Made by a program: the position numbers and the translations under genes. From positions 57,392,237-57,452,236 of the forward strand of contig NC_088302.1 in the NCBI RefSeq assembly GCF_032854445.1: a DNA stretch of 60,000 nt. Reading direction: 5' to 3'. The stretch is from Liolophura sinensis. Lineage: Eukaryota > Mollusca > Polyplacophora > Chitonida > Chitonidae. The notes below the pieces were generated by a model. The model saw nothing but the letters and a program-made list of their open reading frames with translations. It searched no databases and was not told the origin of the DNA. The stretch's first letter is position 1, and every line of letters begins with the position of its first letter. Of this stretch, positions 13,453 through 26,999 are shown one piece after another.

Positions 13453-14339
13453 GATAACACCTGTCTCATGCACGACGGCCTATATCTTTATTCACACCAA
13501 AATATGTTTCCAAAGGAAAAAAGACCAACAAAGATTCGAACTCTTCCTTGCGGTGCAACCTGTTTTCTTCAGTTAGTTCACTGTACTATGAAGTATGCCT
13601 GATAGACGGTGGCGGAAATACGGACTTTTAAACTTGCCAAAATAAAACAAAATTAATCACTTTATAAAATTTATGTTTTACATATGAAGACAAACGTTGA
13701 CCAAAACAAAACTTTGACAGCACGTAGAGCTACAAAGAATGCGCAAAACCGAGTATAATATACTGGTACGAACATTACACATACCGGTACAGTTCTATAG
13801 GCTTTCTGGCCAGTCACTGTTTCCATATGACGCACATCATCACGAAGGCCTATACCGTGAAATGTACACGCGTTATGTATACACAAAAGACTTTGATTCA
13901 TCCTTCATTTGGTTGGTTGGTTGTTTGTTCCTCCTATGGATTTTATATTCTCTCCACGTGTATAAGTATAGCCATTGTGCGACATTTGTACATCACAACA
14001 GCATAAATTTTATTAAATATAATAATATATATTTGGTTAATTGTTTCGTTTACACGTCTGTAGTCCACACATTATGTACACACATCAATATTTAAGTTGT
14101 GTAATGTGAGATGACATCCTGGATGTGTCACATGTTCGCCTGCATGGCTTGTGGCCTCTGCAAAAAGCTCTCGCAGGATAGTTTATTTCTTCTCTCTCGA
14201 CGAAGTCCCCTAAACACGCAGATCACATTTCTATGGAAGGTCGTTGTAACCACACTTTGGAATTTGTACTGATAAATTAGAGCGTTCAAAGTTTGTGTGT
14301 GTGAGTGTGTGTGGTGGTGGAGATGGGGGTGGGGGGTCC
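13453..14339. other. Non-coding, nothing recognised
   Basis: The longest frame (118 codons, + strand, 13739-14095) ends in an AT-rich hydrophobic stretch and matches no family I know. A GTGTGTGTGAGTGTGTGTGG run lies near 14295. Confidence 0.5.
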
Positions 14340-15435
14340 CTAATACGCAAGCGTCTTTGCTTCAGAAAGTCTCTGCTTCAACGTGTCAAATGCGTTCTGT
14401 TCCTTCTCTCCCCAGAAAAACGACACGTCTTCACTGGTTAACAGTTTCAGTGGTTCGGACACCTTCGCAACATCAGGAATAAACCGTGCACTGAAATTAA
14501 CCAAGCCCAGGAAGCTACGTATCCCCGACGCTTTCGCGGGGCGTCTCGCGTTTGCGACTGCTTCAACTTTCGCGCGAGTCGGGTCAGCTCCTTTTTCGGA
14601 CAGTTCGTTTCCCATGAAAGTTAGTTCTGACCTGTCAAATTGGCATTTCTGGATTTCTGCAATCACGATGTCGTCAAGCACATTTTGAGCCCTTTCACAT
14701 TGTTGTAGTAACTGCTGAATAATGTCCTGATACAGCTCACTGGCTGAGCTAATCTCAAACGTCAGCTTTCTGTATCGGTACAATCTGCGATGCGTCTCGA
14801 AAATCGTTGTCACGTGACCCTTCTTCTAACACCATTTAATTGCAATCCGACTTCAGGTCTAACTTACTGAATACTTTGCTGCTGTTCATACTGTGGAGAA
14901 CCTCTTCTACTGTCGGTATTGTGTGTCGCACAAATAACAGCCTCGTTCGCGCGTCGTATATCTAAGCATAATCAGATTTCGACTGAAGGTTTTGGTATGA
15001 CCACGGCTAACATAGTGACTTGGGCCGTCGGCGATAATGTCAATGTCTTCAAGTTCTTTGAGCTTCGTGCCCACTTTCGTTTTTTCGCTACATTGCATTT
15101 AAGTTTCTCTAGTTCTTCAAAACATCACTTAAATTTATTCAAAAGGTTAATGTCAGTCTGTACGGCATTTAAATCGATCCGAGTTTTAGAACATCCAACT
15201 GAACTGCGGTCGTGTGGCCTAGTAACGGTTCACCCTGGCCATCCACAACCATAAATTCTGCCTCGACCATATTGTTGCTAGTAGCGATATCTGCGGTGAA
15301 TTTGCCTGAAACATTAACGGTTTGCCAGAACTGTAAGCATACAGTTCCTTTGACAGACGGCGATGATGGCCCGCCCTTGGCAAAGCTCGGTGTAGCGGCA
15401 CGACATTGCTGAGTACGGTAGTGTTCGCCAAGCAT
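14340..15435 (-). mobile_element. Degenerate Ty3/gypsy-type pol fragment
   Basis: Reading the minus strand from 15435: an aspartic-protease-like tail (residues AEFMVVDGQG, 15169-15435); the reverse-transcriptase entry motif (ELEDIDIIADGP, 14907-15098); then, after a frame change, IPTVEEVL and KVFSKLDLKSD; then an in-frame TAA at 14836-14838; then the RT core with LDDIVI, KCQF and FLGLVNFSARFIPD (14340-14813). The RT palm between DDIVI and KCQF is about 25 residues shorter than usual, so an internal deletion is likely. RNase H, integrase, gag and LTRs were not seen. It cannot encode a working polyprotein. Family placement is by remembered motifs, not a search. Confidence 0.88.
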
Positions 15436-16738
15436 CTCAGATCTCTAAGGTAGAGCCCATCCTCAGAATCCCCAACTCATGTTAAAAAAATTATAACCAA
15501 CGGGCATTCGTAAACCGTCTTGGAACATACATGTAATCCAGTGGTTAAAACTTTTTAACTGAGCCAAACAGACCTCTGATATGAAACAACAACAACAATC
15601 CTTTTCTGCTAGGTGTTAGCAGGCTCGTTTTCATTGGCAAATGTTTATTAGCGGTCTCCAGCTCTCCCGTAGAAGGATTTGCAGGGTGTTTCAGCAGAGG
15701 TTGGTAGACTTTAAGACTACAGTCGTCGCTGATCTGGTCTGACTTTATTCTATACGTCTTTTATTGTATTATACTCTCAAAAGTATTTTTGTTTTTGGAA
15801 AGTTGCGTCTTATAATAATGGCTGGTGAGGTGGAAACACTGAGTAATTCTCTGCATGGTCCCCCATGGTCTTCCATGGAATCTCCCCGTCTCCCCTACAG
15901 TATGCTTTGCCGGCATTCAAATACATGACATATACCCGAGAAAAGCGTGACAAACCCATGGAATAAATTAATAATGTAAGTCTGGGCTTTGCTTATATTT
16001 AATGTCTTTCATATTTTCTGCCAGACAACAACTCACGAGGAGATGAAACTGTGGGTGTCCTCACAACGCAAACCTCATACATCTCCCTAACGACAGGTCT
16101 GTTGGATAAATAATGCAACCTGCATGTATACAAAATGAACACAGGTCTGGACTTGTCTTATACCGATCTCTGGTGATCAGTCAAACATATATTCATTCTG
16201 ACCACGGTACAAATATATAGATGAACCTTTCATAAATGTAGAGAATATTTAAATAAAAGTACTTAGGGACAAAGGAACCGTGACAGTTTGTCAAAGGTTT
16301 GCGATGTGGAAATCTTGTGATAATACCTTTATCTATTTTTCTCTGATCACAGGGCAGAAAGATTTGTCACTTCTCGAAGCTGAAGGTTTGGATTTCTGCA
16401 TAATGGAAAGTAGTTAAATACGAAGTGAATAGAATTCTCACCTGCCCGCCGCTACAGCCTGGTAGGCTACACGTCCACAGACTAAGCATACCGAAGGATG
16501 TCTCACTTCAAACAGTCCCCACTTGTCTGGATATTATTGTCCGTTCTTGCACAGATGTATTGTATCGATACCCCTGCTCACTGCCACTCGGCCTTGGTCA
16601 CGATACGCGCTCGACAATTCTTGTGTGACCGTTTGTGCAGTCTAACGGTTGTTGAAGATCATCTGTCCTTGCCTTCCACCAATATGGTGCGCATACCTGT
16701 ATGTCACTTGTACGTCACACGTGATTAAAGCTTGGAGC
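15436..16738. other. Non-coding, nothing recognised
   Basis: Flank of the pol fragment. I looked for an LTR (a direct repeat across the fragment with TG...CA ends) and saw none. Confidence 0.5.
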
Positions 16739-16845
16739 TTTGCCCGGGCACTCGGGTTTCCTCCATCCATAAAACTGATTGCCATCGTATTAGTATGGTG
16801 TTAAACACCAATGACATAAATAAAATAATTAATTAAATAAAACTT
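16739..16845 (+). mobile_element. SINE 3' fragment (diverged)
   Basis: Contains CCCGGGCACTCGGGTTTCCTCC and GTGTTAAACACCAATGACAT followed by an AAATAAAATAATTAATTAAATA tail. These correspond to the 3' half of the SINE whose minus copies lie at 18785 and 33985, but with a diverged middle. Confidence 0.65.
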
Positions 16846-18784
16846 CAGGTATGTAGAAGATGATCTCTAAAGGTGTTGGCCGGCCTCGGGTTTTGCTGGG
16901 TTTTGTGGGGACGTTGCCGTGGTGACCATGTGTAGTCTATACAGTCATAAGTCACGTAACCAGTGTATTCCAGTACATCGATAATGCTTGAGTACCATCA
17001 TTGCATATGCTGATGGATTCCATTTGGATGCGACATGTATGTACCATAATACAACACCATGGACTCGCTCTTCAGCGTTCCGCACACGTTCACAGATTGT
17101 TTGATGGAATGTAAGCTCTGTACTAACCTTCAATCCACGCCAACGATCACGAAAAAGCCCAGGTCCCAATTGCGCCTACGCCATAGGAACAATTGCGACT
17201 TCTGCCATGAGTTCTGGCATGGCCATACTCGGCGCTTGGATTTACCTGATATCCTTGGCGACCAGGTGAAGCCTGCCTCGTGCATATCTCAACTGTAGCG
17301 CTGGTATATACACGCGCGTGCCGATCGATTGCCGAATACCTCATCGGCACGTGACCAATCAATGACTTGACTCGGCTGCAGAGAACACAAGGTAGTTAAC
17401 TGTTGTAGCTGAAGCTGCTTTCTTGTCAAGTGGAGAGACTGCGTGTGGGTTGACCGGTAGACGAGCTGCCTCAACCGTATCTATAGTATTGATAAAACGC
17501 GTGGTCAAGCATTTGGTTTCCATTTAAATATATAGTTTCTACATGTACTAGTGCGTCGTTTTTGGTTTTTATCCAATGATCTGTTTTATCTTCATAACAT
17601 TTTTTCTTTTTTTCTTACCACTGACAGTTTCCAAGAATTTGCTCTTAACTTACGTCATATACTTGATGTACATTCCCTTACTCGTTATGAAGTCGCAAGT
17701 CCCATGCGAAGATCTTATTTCAGCTACTATTAATTCTTCTTGACTTCGCCATCTTTGGTAAACCTACGTTTAATGAATGAAACAATAATCATAATATTAA
17801 AACAGCATTACCATGACACGACAACCTTCCGCTACGAGCACAGCTGACGGGACAATTTTCACCACCAAATCGTGCTAGGATTATTTATGCAGTCTGCGCT
17901 TACCTAAAAAAGCAATTAACCTCCTCCACCTCCGCCACCTGACTCCCCCCCCCCCCTTCCCCACCCTTTTCACGTCTGAACTGTGTACTATCTCAATGCG
18001 TATTATAAATGATGAGCCGTTAACGCGGACAATGTGGGCAATGCGCGATATAAATTAAATACGTTTAAACGCGCGAATATTTAACATATAATTAGCTAAG
18101 TGTATATATATCTTTCCTGTGTAAATATCCACTGGCGAGGATTGCATACTTTTGCTGGGCGATAAATTATACTGTACATATTTGTTAATCTCAGCGATTC
18201 TCTGTGAAGTGAAGTCAACGAATTAGCATTAATCGAGTTAACTTGATAAGAGTGGAAAGGTTCTCACGCCCACCCGTCAATCACACAGCACCGGGCCTTT
18301 CTACACGTGTAGCCTACATACTGGGACTCGTGTACAAAGCGATTTCAGCCTTTGGCATGAAGTTGTAATCCGAACTAAACGTAATTAAAATTTGACTGCT
18401 AATTCTGTACTGCTAATCCTGTACTGCAGCAGTGGAATTTCCGTCAGGTTTGGGCATTCAGCTTCCCATATTTTGTTTAACCGTTTGTATGATTTATATG
18501 ATTTCAAATATGGCATTGTCAGAGACACGGTTTAGAGTAGGATCAGTCAATTAGGTAACTGGTAACGGTTTCCTCTCTCACAGATTTTACGGCAAGAGGG
18601 ATAGTTTCAACTTTGACATTGTAAAATTTTCCTAGTTCCTATAACGAACGGTGTTGCATATGGTGAGTACATATGCTGCCTTATAGCATTTGTTGGATTC
18701 CGTTGTTGCATGTGTGACGATTTCAATGAACGTCGCTAGTTATTATGTGATACAGAAATGTGCTTTAATAATCCGCATTATGGA
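16846..18784. other. Non-coding, with a 12-bp poly-C tract
   Basis: Several short open frames occur on both strands at 16945-17474 without known motifs. A homopolymer of twelve C lies at 17945-17956 in a pyrimidine-rich stretch. Confidence 0.5.
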
Positions 18785-18985
18785 TGGATTTGATTTATTT
18801 ATTTGATTGGTGTTTTACGCCGTACTCAAGAATATTTCACTTATACGACAACGGCCAGCATTACGGTGGGAGGAAACCGGGGAGAGCCCGGGGGAAACCC
18901 ACGACCGTCCGCAGGTTGCTGAGACATTCTTACGCGCGGCCAGAGAGGAAGCCAGCATGGGCTGGACTTGCACATGAATTTGACA
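18785..18985 (-). mobile_element. SINE (minus orientation), head lost
   Basis: Best preserved body of the family: TTTATTTATTTGATTGGTG (tail), CGCCGTACTCAAGAATATTT, GCCAGCATTACGGTGGGAGG, CGCAGGTTGCTG and GAGAGGAAGCCAGCATGGGC. It stops at the B-box region (CTGGACTTG), where the tRNA-like head should follow. Confidence 0.88.
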
Positions 18986-19224
18986 CATATGGGCGTTTTC
19001 AGCAGCAGCCCCAAGGCGAGGAGTATCGAAATAGGCCGAAAATTGCCATTGATAAAACCTGGGCAGAGTGCCCAGTGAACTAGTGTCTCGGATGTTTGTC
19101 AAAAAAGTACAGCTGTTCAAACTTTTGGCAGGAAAAAAAAAAAGATGTGGACACAAACAGACGGCAAATGCGGTAAACTACAAAAAGAGAAATGGTGACT
19201 ATTGCATCGGCAACAGGTGGCGTT

Positions 19225-19885
19225 TGCCAATCATGTAGATGGGTGTTTAGGGAAGGGGCGCTTGGATGGTAAAGGCAGTTGGGCAGTGGTAAGGTGAGGA
19301 GGACGTGGATGAGTGGTGAGGGGAACGAGATGTGGGTGAGTGGTAAGTAGAATGTGACGAGAGCGAGGGTGAGTGGTTGGGAAGTGGGACGTGGGTGAGT
19401 GGTAAGGGGAGCGGGTTGTGTATGAATGGTAAAGGGAGCAGGGCATGGGTGAATGGTTAGGGGAGTCGGAGGTGTGTGAATAGTAAGGGGAACGGTATGG
19501 ATGGTGAATGGTAGGGGGAGCGGGAGGTGGGTGAATGGTAAGGGGAGTCGGAGGTGTGTGAATAGTAAGGGGAGTAGTATGAATAGTGAATGGTAAGGGG
19601 AGCGGTTTGAATGGTGAATGGTAAGGGGAGCGGGAGGTGGGTGAATGGTAAGGGCAGCGGAATGAATGGTGAATGGTAAGGGGAGCGGGAGGTGGGTGAA
19701 TGGTAAGGGGAGCGGTATGAATGGTGAATGGTAAGGGGAGTGGGAGATGGGTGAATGGTTAGGGTAGCGGTATGAATGGTAAATGGTAAGGGGAGCGGTA
19801 TGAGTGGTGAATGGTAAGGGGAGCGGGAGGTGGGTTAATGGTTAGGGGAGCGGTATGAATGGCAAATGATAAGGGGGGTAGTAAC
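19225..19885. repeat. Degenerate ~20-30-bp G-rich tandem array
   Basis: Units such as GGTGAATGGTAAGGGGAGCG with GGAGGTGG or GTATGAAT variants. The purine-rich strand is the plus strand. The period is irregular because two unit types alternate. Confidence 0.9.
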
Positions 19886-20255
19886 TAAGCAATTGTTTTG
19901 TGAAGCCATGTCTATTTTTACTGGCAACAAGAGCAATATATCGGTACCTAATTTACCCTGTATCGTAATGGGGGGGAGCGATCGACGACGCTGGTTAGGC
20001 TGTCTATGTCTTCACAGTCTATATGACGTTTGCTGAAAACCACCAAAACGGTGTCGACGTTTGTATATCACACATAGGAAAGATCCTTAGAAACTTGCCA
20101 AACTTGCCAGAAACTTGAGGGATTCACTTCACGATTTGTATAGATAGTGTGATATACACACCTGCACATTGCTGTAAATTAGGATAAACAGTTAGTAAGA
20201 CGCCTTTTTGAAGGCGGTTTTCACCTAAGTCAAAAATTCCAGGGAACATTGAATC
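19886..20255. other. Spacer between arrays, nothing recognised
   Basis: A non-repetitive 370-bp stretch without open frames of note. Confidence 0.6.
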
Positions 20256-22855
20256 CTTACATTTGGTCTGAAGTTTCCAGTTGACACCATATATCCGTCC
20301 CAGGTTTCTAATTGACACCATGCATCTCGTCTGATGTTTCCACATTACACCATACACCTCGTCTGAGGTTTCCAACTGACACCATACATCTCGTCTGAAG
20401 TTTCCAGTTGACACTATACATCTCGTCTGAGGTTTCCACATTACACCATGCATATGGTCTGAGGTTTCCAATTGACGCCTTATATCTCGTCTGAGGTTTT
20501 CCATTTGGCACCATACATCTCGTCTGAGATTTCCAATTCACACCATATATCTCGTCTGAGGTTTCCATTTGACACCATACATCTGTGCCATGTTTCCAGT
20601 TGACACCATCCATCTCGTCTAATGTTTACAGTTGACACCATATATCTCGTATGAGGTTTCCTGTTAACACCATGCATCGTGTTTGATGCTTCAAGTTGAC
20701 ACCACGCATCTCGTCTGAGGTGTCCAATTGATACTATACATCTCGTCCGAGGTGTCCAATTGATACCGTACATCTCGTCCGAGGTTTCCAATTAACACGA
20801 TGAATCTCGTTTGAGGTTTCCAATTGACTCCATACATCTCGTCTGAGGTTTCCACCTTACATCATGCATCTCGTCTGATGTTTGCAGATGACACCATATA
20901 TCTCGTCTGAGGTTTCCATTTGACACCATACATCTCGTCCGAGTTTCCAATTTACACGATACATCTCGTTTGAGGTTTCCAATTGACTCCATACATCTCG
21001 TCTGAGGTTTCCACCTTACATCATGCATCTCGTCTGACGTTTGCAGTTAACACCTTATATCTCGTCTGAGGTTTCCATTTGAGACCATACATCTCGTCTG
21101 AGGTTTCCATTTGACACCATACATCTGTCCAAGGTTTCCAATTGACACAATATATCTCGTTTGAGGCTTCCAATTGACACCACGCATCTCGTCTGAGATG
21201 TCCAATTGATACCATACATCTCATCAGAGGTTTCCAATTAACACCATACATCTCGTTTCAGGTTTCCAATGGACGCCGTAAGGTTTCCATTTGACACCAT
21301 GCATCTTGTCTGAGGTTTCCAATTGACACGATACATCTGTCCAAGTTTTCCAGTTGATATCATACATCTTGTCTGAGGTTTCTAATTGGCACCATATATC
21401 TGTCCAAGGTTTCCATTCGACACCATACATCTCGTCTGAGGTTTCCAATTGACACCATACATCTCGTCTGAGGTGTCCAATTGACACGATACATCTGTCC
21501 GAGGTTTGCAGTTGACACCATACATCTTGTCTGAGGTTTCTAATTGGCACCATACATCTCGTCTGATGTTTGCCGTTGACACCATATATCTCGTCTGAGG
21601 TTTCCATTTGACACCATGCATCTCGTCTGAGGTGTCCAATTGACACGATACATCTGTGCGAGGTTTGCAGTTGACACCATACATCTCGTCTGAGGTTTCC
21701 ATTTGACACCATACATCTCGTCTGAGGTTTCCATTTGACACCATACATCTTGTCTGAGGTTTCCATTTGACACCATACATCTCGTCCGAGGTTTCCAATT
21801 GACACTCTATATCTCGTCTGTTTTACACCTGTCCTGTTTTCCAGTTTATATCATACATCTTGTCTGAGGTTTCATTTCACACCATACATCTGTTCGAGGT
21901 TTCCAATTGACACTATATATGTCGTCTGAGGTTTCCAATTGACACCACGCATCTTGTCTGAGGTGTCCAACAGATACCAAACATCTCATCCGATGTTTCC
22001 AATTAACACCATACATCTCGCTTGAAGTTTCCAATTGACGCCATACATCTCGTCTGAGGTTTCCATTTGACACCGTACATCTCATCTGCAGTTTCTAGTT
22101 GATATTATACATCTTGTCTGAGGTTTCTAATTCTCACCATACATTTCAGCCGAGGTTTGCAATTGACACCATACATCTCGTCTGAGGTTTCCACACTACA
22201 CTATACATCTTGTCTATGGTTTCCAGTTGACACCATGCATCTCGTCTGAGGTTTGTAGTTGACACCATTCATCTTGTCTGAGGTTTCCAACTGAAAACAT
22301 ACATCTGTCCGAGGTTTCCAGTTGAAACCATACGTCTCGTCTGATGTTTGTAGTTGACACCATTCATCTTGTCTGAGGTTTCCAACTGAAAACATACATC
22401 TATCCGAGGTTTCCACATTACACCATACATCTCGTTTGAGGATTCAAGTTGACACTACGCATCTGGTCTGAGGTTTCCAACTGACACTATACATCTCGTC
22501 TGAGGTTTCCAGTTGACACCATGCATCTCGTCTGAGGTTTCTACTTACCACCATACATCTGTCCGAGGTTTCCAGTTGAAACCATACATCTCGTCTGATG
22601 TTTGTAGTTGACACCATTCATCTTGTCTGAGGTTTCCAACTGAAAATATACATCTGTCCAAGGTTTCCAGTTGACACCATGCATCTCGTCTGAGGTTCCC
22701 AGTTAACACCATACATCTGTCCGAAGTTTCCAGTTGAAACCAGTCATCTGATGTTTGTACTTGACACCATGCATCTTGTCCGAGGTTTCCATTTGACACC
22801 AGACATTTCGTCTGAGATTTCCAATTAACATCATACATTTCGTCTGAAGCGCCAT
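20256..22855. repeat. 32-bp tandem array (~80 units)
   Basis: Unit on the plus strand: ACACCATACATCTCGTCTGA then GGTTTCCAATTG. The 32-bp period is not divisible by three, yet the consensus has no stop in any minus-strand frame. Frames of up to 193 codons therefore arise, with a 32-residue cycle (METSDEMYG, WKPQTRCMV, NGNLRRDVWC). These are by-products of the array, not genes. Confidence 0.95.
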
Positions 22856-23385
22856 ACTCACACTAATACTCTCCGTTTTTTTTAGTCACCACATTCGCAA
22901 TTAAATGGAGTCACTCTCACTGCTTAATCTGAGAGCGATGGGTCGATCATTTAGTTGCAAACTGTGGCAAGCAAATCGATCTAAACTGACAACTACACTA
23001 ATCCCCGACAGTCCTAGCTTCCATCACTGAATATATCTTAGTGATATTTTTCACCGACATATAAAGATCGTGTTCATTAAGCATATGACATATCCTGTTT
23101 TCTTTATCAAAGCTGCTTAAGGGAAAAAACGACGAAAACTTTGTCTTTGTATTCATAAAAAGAACATGTGTGTATACTGTTTGTCGAAGACAGGGCCTTC
23201 ATATGATTATTTTGAATAATAAGACAATGTATGCAAGAGAGTGGTGTGTAGATCGTTATGTCTCAGTTGATGTCGTCTCTGGTAAATAATGTTGTCTCAA
23301 CTTCCTATCTTTCCCAGGGCAGCTCTTGTCGTGTAGTTCTAGCGCCAACCACTGTAGTTACTTGAAGTATTACTGATGTCAGGGT
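22856..23385. other. Spacer between two 32-bp arrays
   Basis: 530 bp of ordinary AT-rich sequence separates two arrays of the same period but unrelated unit sequence. No gene seen. Confidence 0.6.
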
Positions 23386-25225
23386 CAGTGGCACTGACCC
23401 ACATACATAATACCTACCCCCAGCACTTCCCAACAGACATAGTACCTACCCCCAGCACTTCCCCACAGGCATAGTACCTACCTCCAGCACTACCCCACAG
23501 ACATAATACCTACCCCCAGCACTACCCCACATACATAATACCTACCCCCAGCACTTCCCAACAGACATAGTACCTACCCCCAGCACTACCCCACAGACAT
23601 AATACCTACCCGTAGCACTGACCCACATACATAATACCTACCCCCAGCACTTCCCAACAGACATAATACCTACCCGTAGCACTGACCCACATACATAATA
23701 CCTACCCCCAGCACTTCCCAACAGACATAATACCTACCTCCAGCACTACCCCACATACATAATACCTACCCCCAGCACTACCCCACATACATAATACCTA
23801 CCCCCAGCACTTCCCCACAGACATAGTACCTACCCCCAGCACTAAACACAGACATAATACATACCCCCAGCACTAGACACAGACATAATACCTACCCCCA
23901 GCACTTCCCCACAGGCATAGTACCTACCCCTAGCACTACCCCACAGACATAGTACCTACCCCCAGCACTTCCCAACAGACATAATACCTACCCCCGCCCT
24001 TCCCCACAGACATAATACCTACCCCCGGCACTGACCTACAGACATAGTACCTACCCCCAGTACTACCCCCCACACATAATACCTAACCCCAGCACTAACC
24101 CACAGACATAATACCTACCCACAGCACTGACCCACAGACATAATACCTACCCCCAGCACTAACCCACAGAAATAATACCTACCCCCAGCACTAGACACAG
24201 ACATAATACATACCCCCAGCACTGACCCACAGACATATCCCCTACCCCCAGCACTGACACACAGACAAAATAACTACCCACAGCACTGACCTACTGACAT
24301 AATACCTACACCCAGCACTTCCCAACAGACATAATACCTACCCCCAACACTTCCCCAGAGACATAATACCTACCCCCGGCACTTCCCAACAGACATAATA
24401 CCTACCCCCAGCTCTTCCCCACAGGTATAATACCTACCCCCAGCACTGACCCACAGACATAATACCTACCCCCAGCACTACCCCACAGACATAATACTGA
24501 CCCACAGACCTAATACCTACCCCCAGCACTACCCCACAGACATAATACCTACCCCCAGCACTACCCCACGGACACAATACCTACTCCCAGCACTGACCAC
24601 CAGACACAATACCTATCCCCAGCACTGACCCACAGACATAATACCTACCCCCAGCTCTTCCCCACAGGCATAATACCTACCCCCAGCACTGACCCACAGA
24701 CATAATACCTACCCCTAGCACTACCCCACAGACATAATACCTACCCCCAGCACTGACCCACAGACCTAATACCTACCCCCAGCACTACCCCACAGACATA
24801 ATACCTACCCCCAGCACTGACCCACAGACATAATACCTACCCCTAGCACTGACCCACAGACATAGTACCTACCTCCAGTACTACCCCCCAGACACAATAT
24901 CTACCCCCCAGCTCTGACCACCAGACATAATACCTACCCCCAGCACTGACCCACAGACATAATACCTACCCCCAGTACTACCCTACAGACATAATACCTA
25001 CTCCCAGCACTTCTCCACAGACATAATACCCCTGCCCCCAGCAGTGACCCACAGATATAATACCTATCCCTAGCACTTTCCCCCCAGACATAATACCAAG
25101 CCCCAGCACTTCCCCACAGACATAATACCTACCCCCAGCACTTCCCCACAGACATAATACCCCTGCCCCCCCAGTAATGACCCACAGACATAATACCTAC
25201 CCCCAGCACTTCCCCACACATAAAA
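23386..25225. repeat. 32-bp C-rich tandem array (~57 units)
   Basis: Unit: CACAGACATAATACCTACCC then CCAGCACTGACC, with TTCC, TACC or GACC variants at the end. Strand composition is very asymmetric: almost no G on the plus strand. Confidence 0.95.
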
Positions 25226-26737
25226 CAGTGTTTACCCACATCTCGATTGTGACATTTAGTTGTTTAGGGCAGTTAACATCGTCCTTACTGTATACGCACA
25301 GGTACAGATACTTACAAGTGCTGGTTACCATAGCAACAAAAACATACACACATACTCTCCAGGTGCAAAACAATGAGGCATAACTAACCCACATATTTAT
25401 GACATATACAGTGACTAGTGGCCATGGAAAACAAATGACTTTCTACCTGTGAATGATGATAGCAGAACTTTACTGATGATGTTTTATACACACAATGAAT
25501 AAATCTTTACCATTACTCAACAATGTTCACAAAGCAGTGCACCAAATTTTCACAAAACAGTGCGCCAAGTGGCTCATTATCATACAAGAATATAAAACTT
25601 CTGAAATTTATATGCTGGTGTCTTCAAATATAACTGAAGTGTAAGGATGCTGTTAAAATGCTTTTGTTACATGTACCCAGTTTAAGCTCTTTTTGACTTT
25701 GTAACTGGCCCTTCACGTTTTAGGACCTACTCTGCATTTGACTTTCATAATGCACTGAAGCGGTTTCTAATCCAGTGCTGAAATTTGTGTTCATACTTTC
25801 TGCATGAATTATCTGTACTGTCAGTGGTAGGGCACGACCAGTAAATGTTAGGCTATATCATCTGTCTGGTTTGACTAGAACTGTTCTTCCTGGAATCCTT
25901 GTTTCATCATAAACTGATGAACACATTCTACCAGTCTTGACGATTTTTTTGGTTACCTGGTTTTTATATTTAAAATGTATTGTCTAATACTTCCACATGC
26001 TGTACATAACCAGTCACTGCGCTTGACATCTCGGACAACACAACATAAAGACAGCGTGTTTGAAGAAAGATGTGCAACTTTATCATTAAGCGATGGCAGA
26101 GAAACCACAGCTAATGATACAGATGTACATGTAGTCCTGGAAAGATTAAACCCTGATATGATTAGACCCTGATAGACCCTGATATGATTAGACCCTGATA
26201 GACCCTGATATGATTAGACTCTGATAGACCCTGATGGAATGGACAGGATTTAGCTTTTCTCTGTGTGAAAAAAGCAAAGTGAAATGTGGCCAGTGACATC
26301 GAAAAAGGTAACAGGACATCAAAATTACATATGCTTTTTAATGTTTTCAAAGAAATAATTCAAAAGTTAAGAAGTCTAGTTTGACACACTGAGCATTGCT
26401 CTTTAGGTATATTTATGTAAAATCTTTTCCTTTGTATAACCTTATTCATTGTAGGGTTCAGAGAGTTAAAAGTGTACCACAAAATGTACCAGGTGAAACA
26501 ACTGACTGTTGATACCACCCTTACACTTGTCTCTCTGAGTTTACATGTAAACCATTTGTCAACAGACTAAGAATTACGGCAAACATCTTCAATAATTGCA
26601 AATATTATACAGCACCTTTGCACATATATACAATATTTGCACATATCTAAAAAAACAACAACATCCAAAACAGCATGGTACCTGCGCAAACACTGACGGA
26701 CAGCTAGCTAACATGATTAACAGTTAAATTTTGTCAA
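25226..26737. other. Non-coding downstream region of NFXL1
   Basis: Contains a 27-bp repeat of three units (TGATAGACCCTGATATGATT) at about 26152-26235 and paired CACAAAGCAGTGC/CACAAAACAGTGC copies at about 25530-25565. No gene was recognised. Confidence 0.55.
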
Positions 26738-26743
26738 TTTATT
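26738..26743 (-). terminator. Candidate polyadenylation signal of NFXL1
   Basis: TTTATT on the plus strand reads AATAAA on the minus strand, about 630 bp beyond the NFXL1 stop codon. It is the most canonical hexamer I noticed downstream. Use is inferred only. Confidence 0.35.
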
Positions 26744-26999
26744 TTAATACCAGAGTAAACATTAAGCATGCATTGCATAACATTAACTATCAACATTTAA
26801 ATACAAAACTCCCTAACATTTTGATTACAATGTTGAATAATACCACAGGTAGTATGGAATGTTTTTCCTTCACCTTTTTAAATGTTTGAAGTAGTATATA
26901 AGAACTTATTACAAATCATAAAATATTCTCTCATAAGGTAATTAAGGTCTGTCAAATTATTCACCCCAATCATGTCAACAGAATGTATTGAAAAGAACT

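Noticed and set aside
15436-16740. LTR of the gypsy-type fragment
   Set aside because: No direct repeat across the pol fragment, no primer-binding site and no polypurine tract could be found by eye.
20124-22838. Family of Trp/Cys/Met-rich repeat proteins on the minus strand
   Set aside because: All are frames of the 32-bp array; no unique N-terminal exon, signal peptide or homology was seen.
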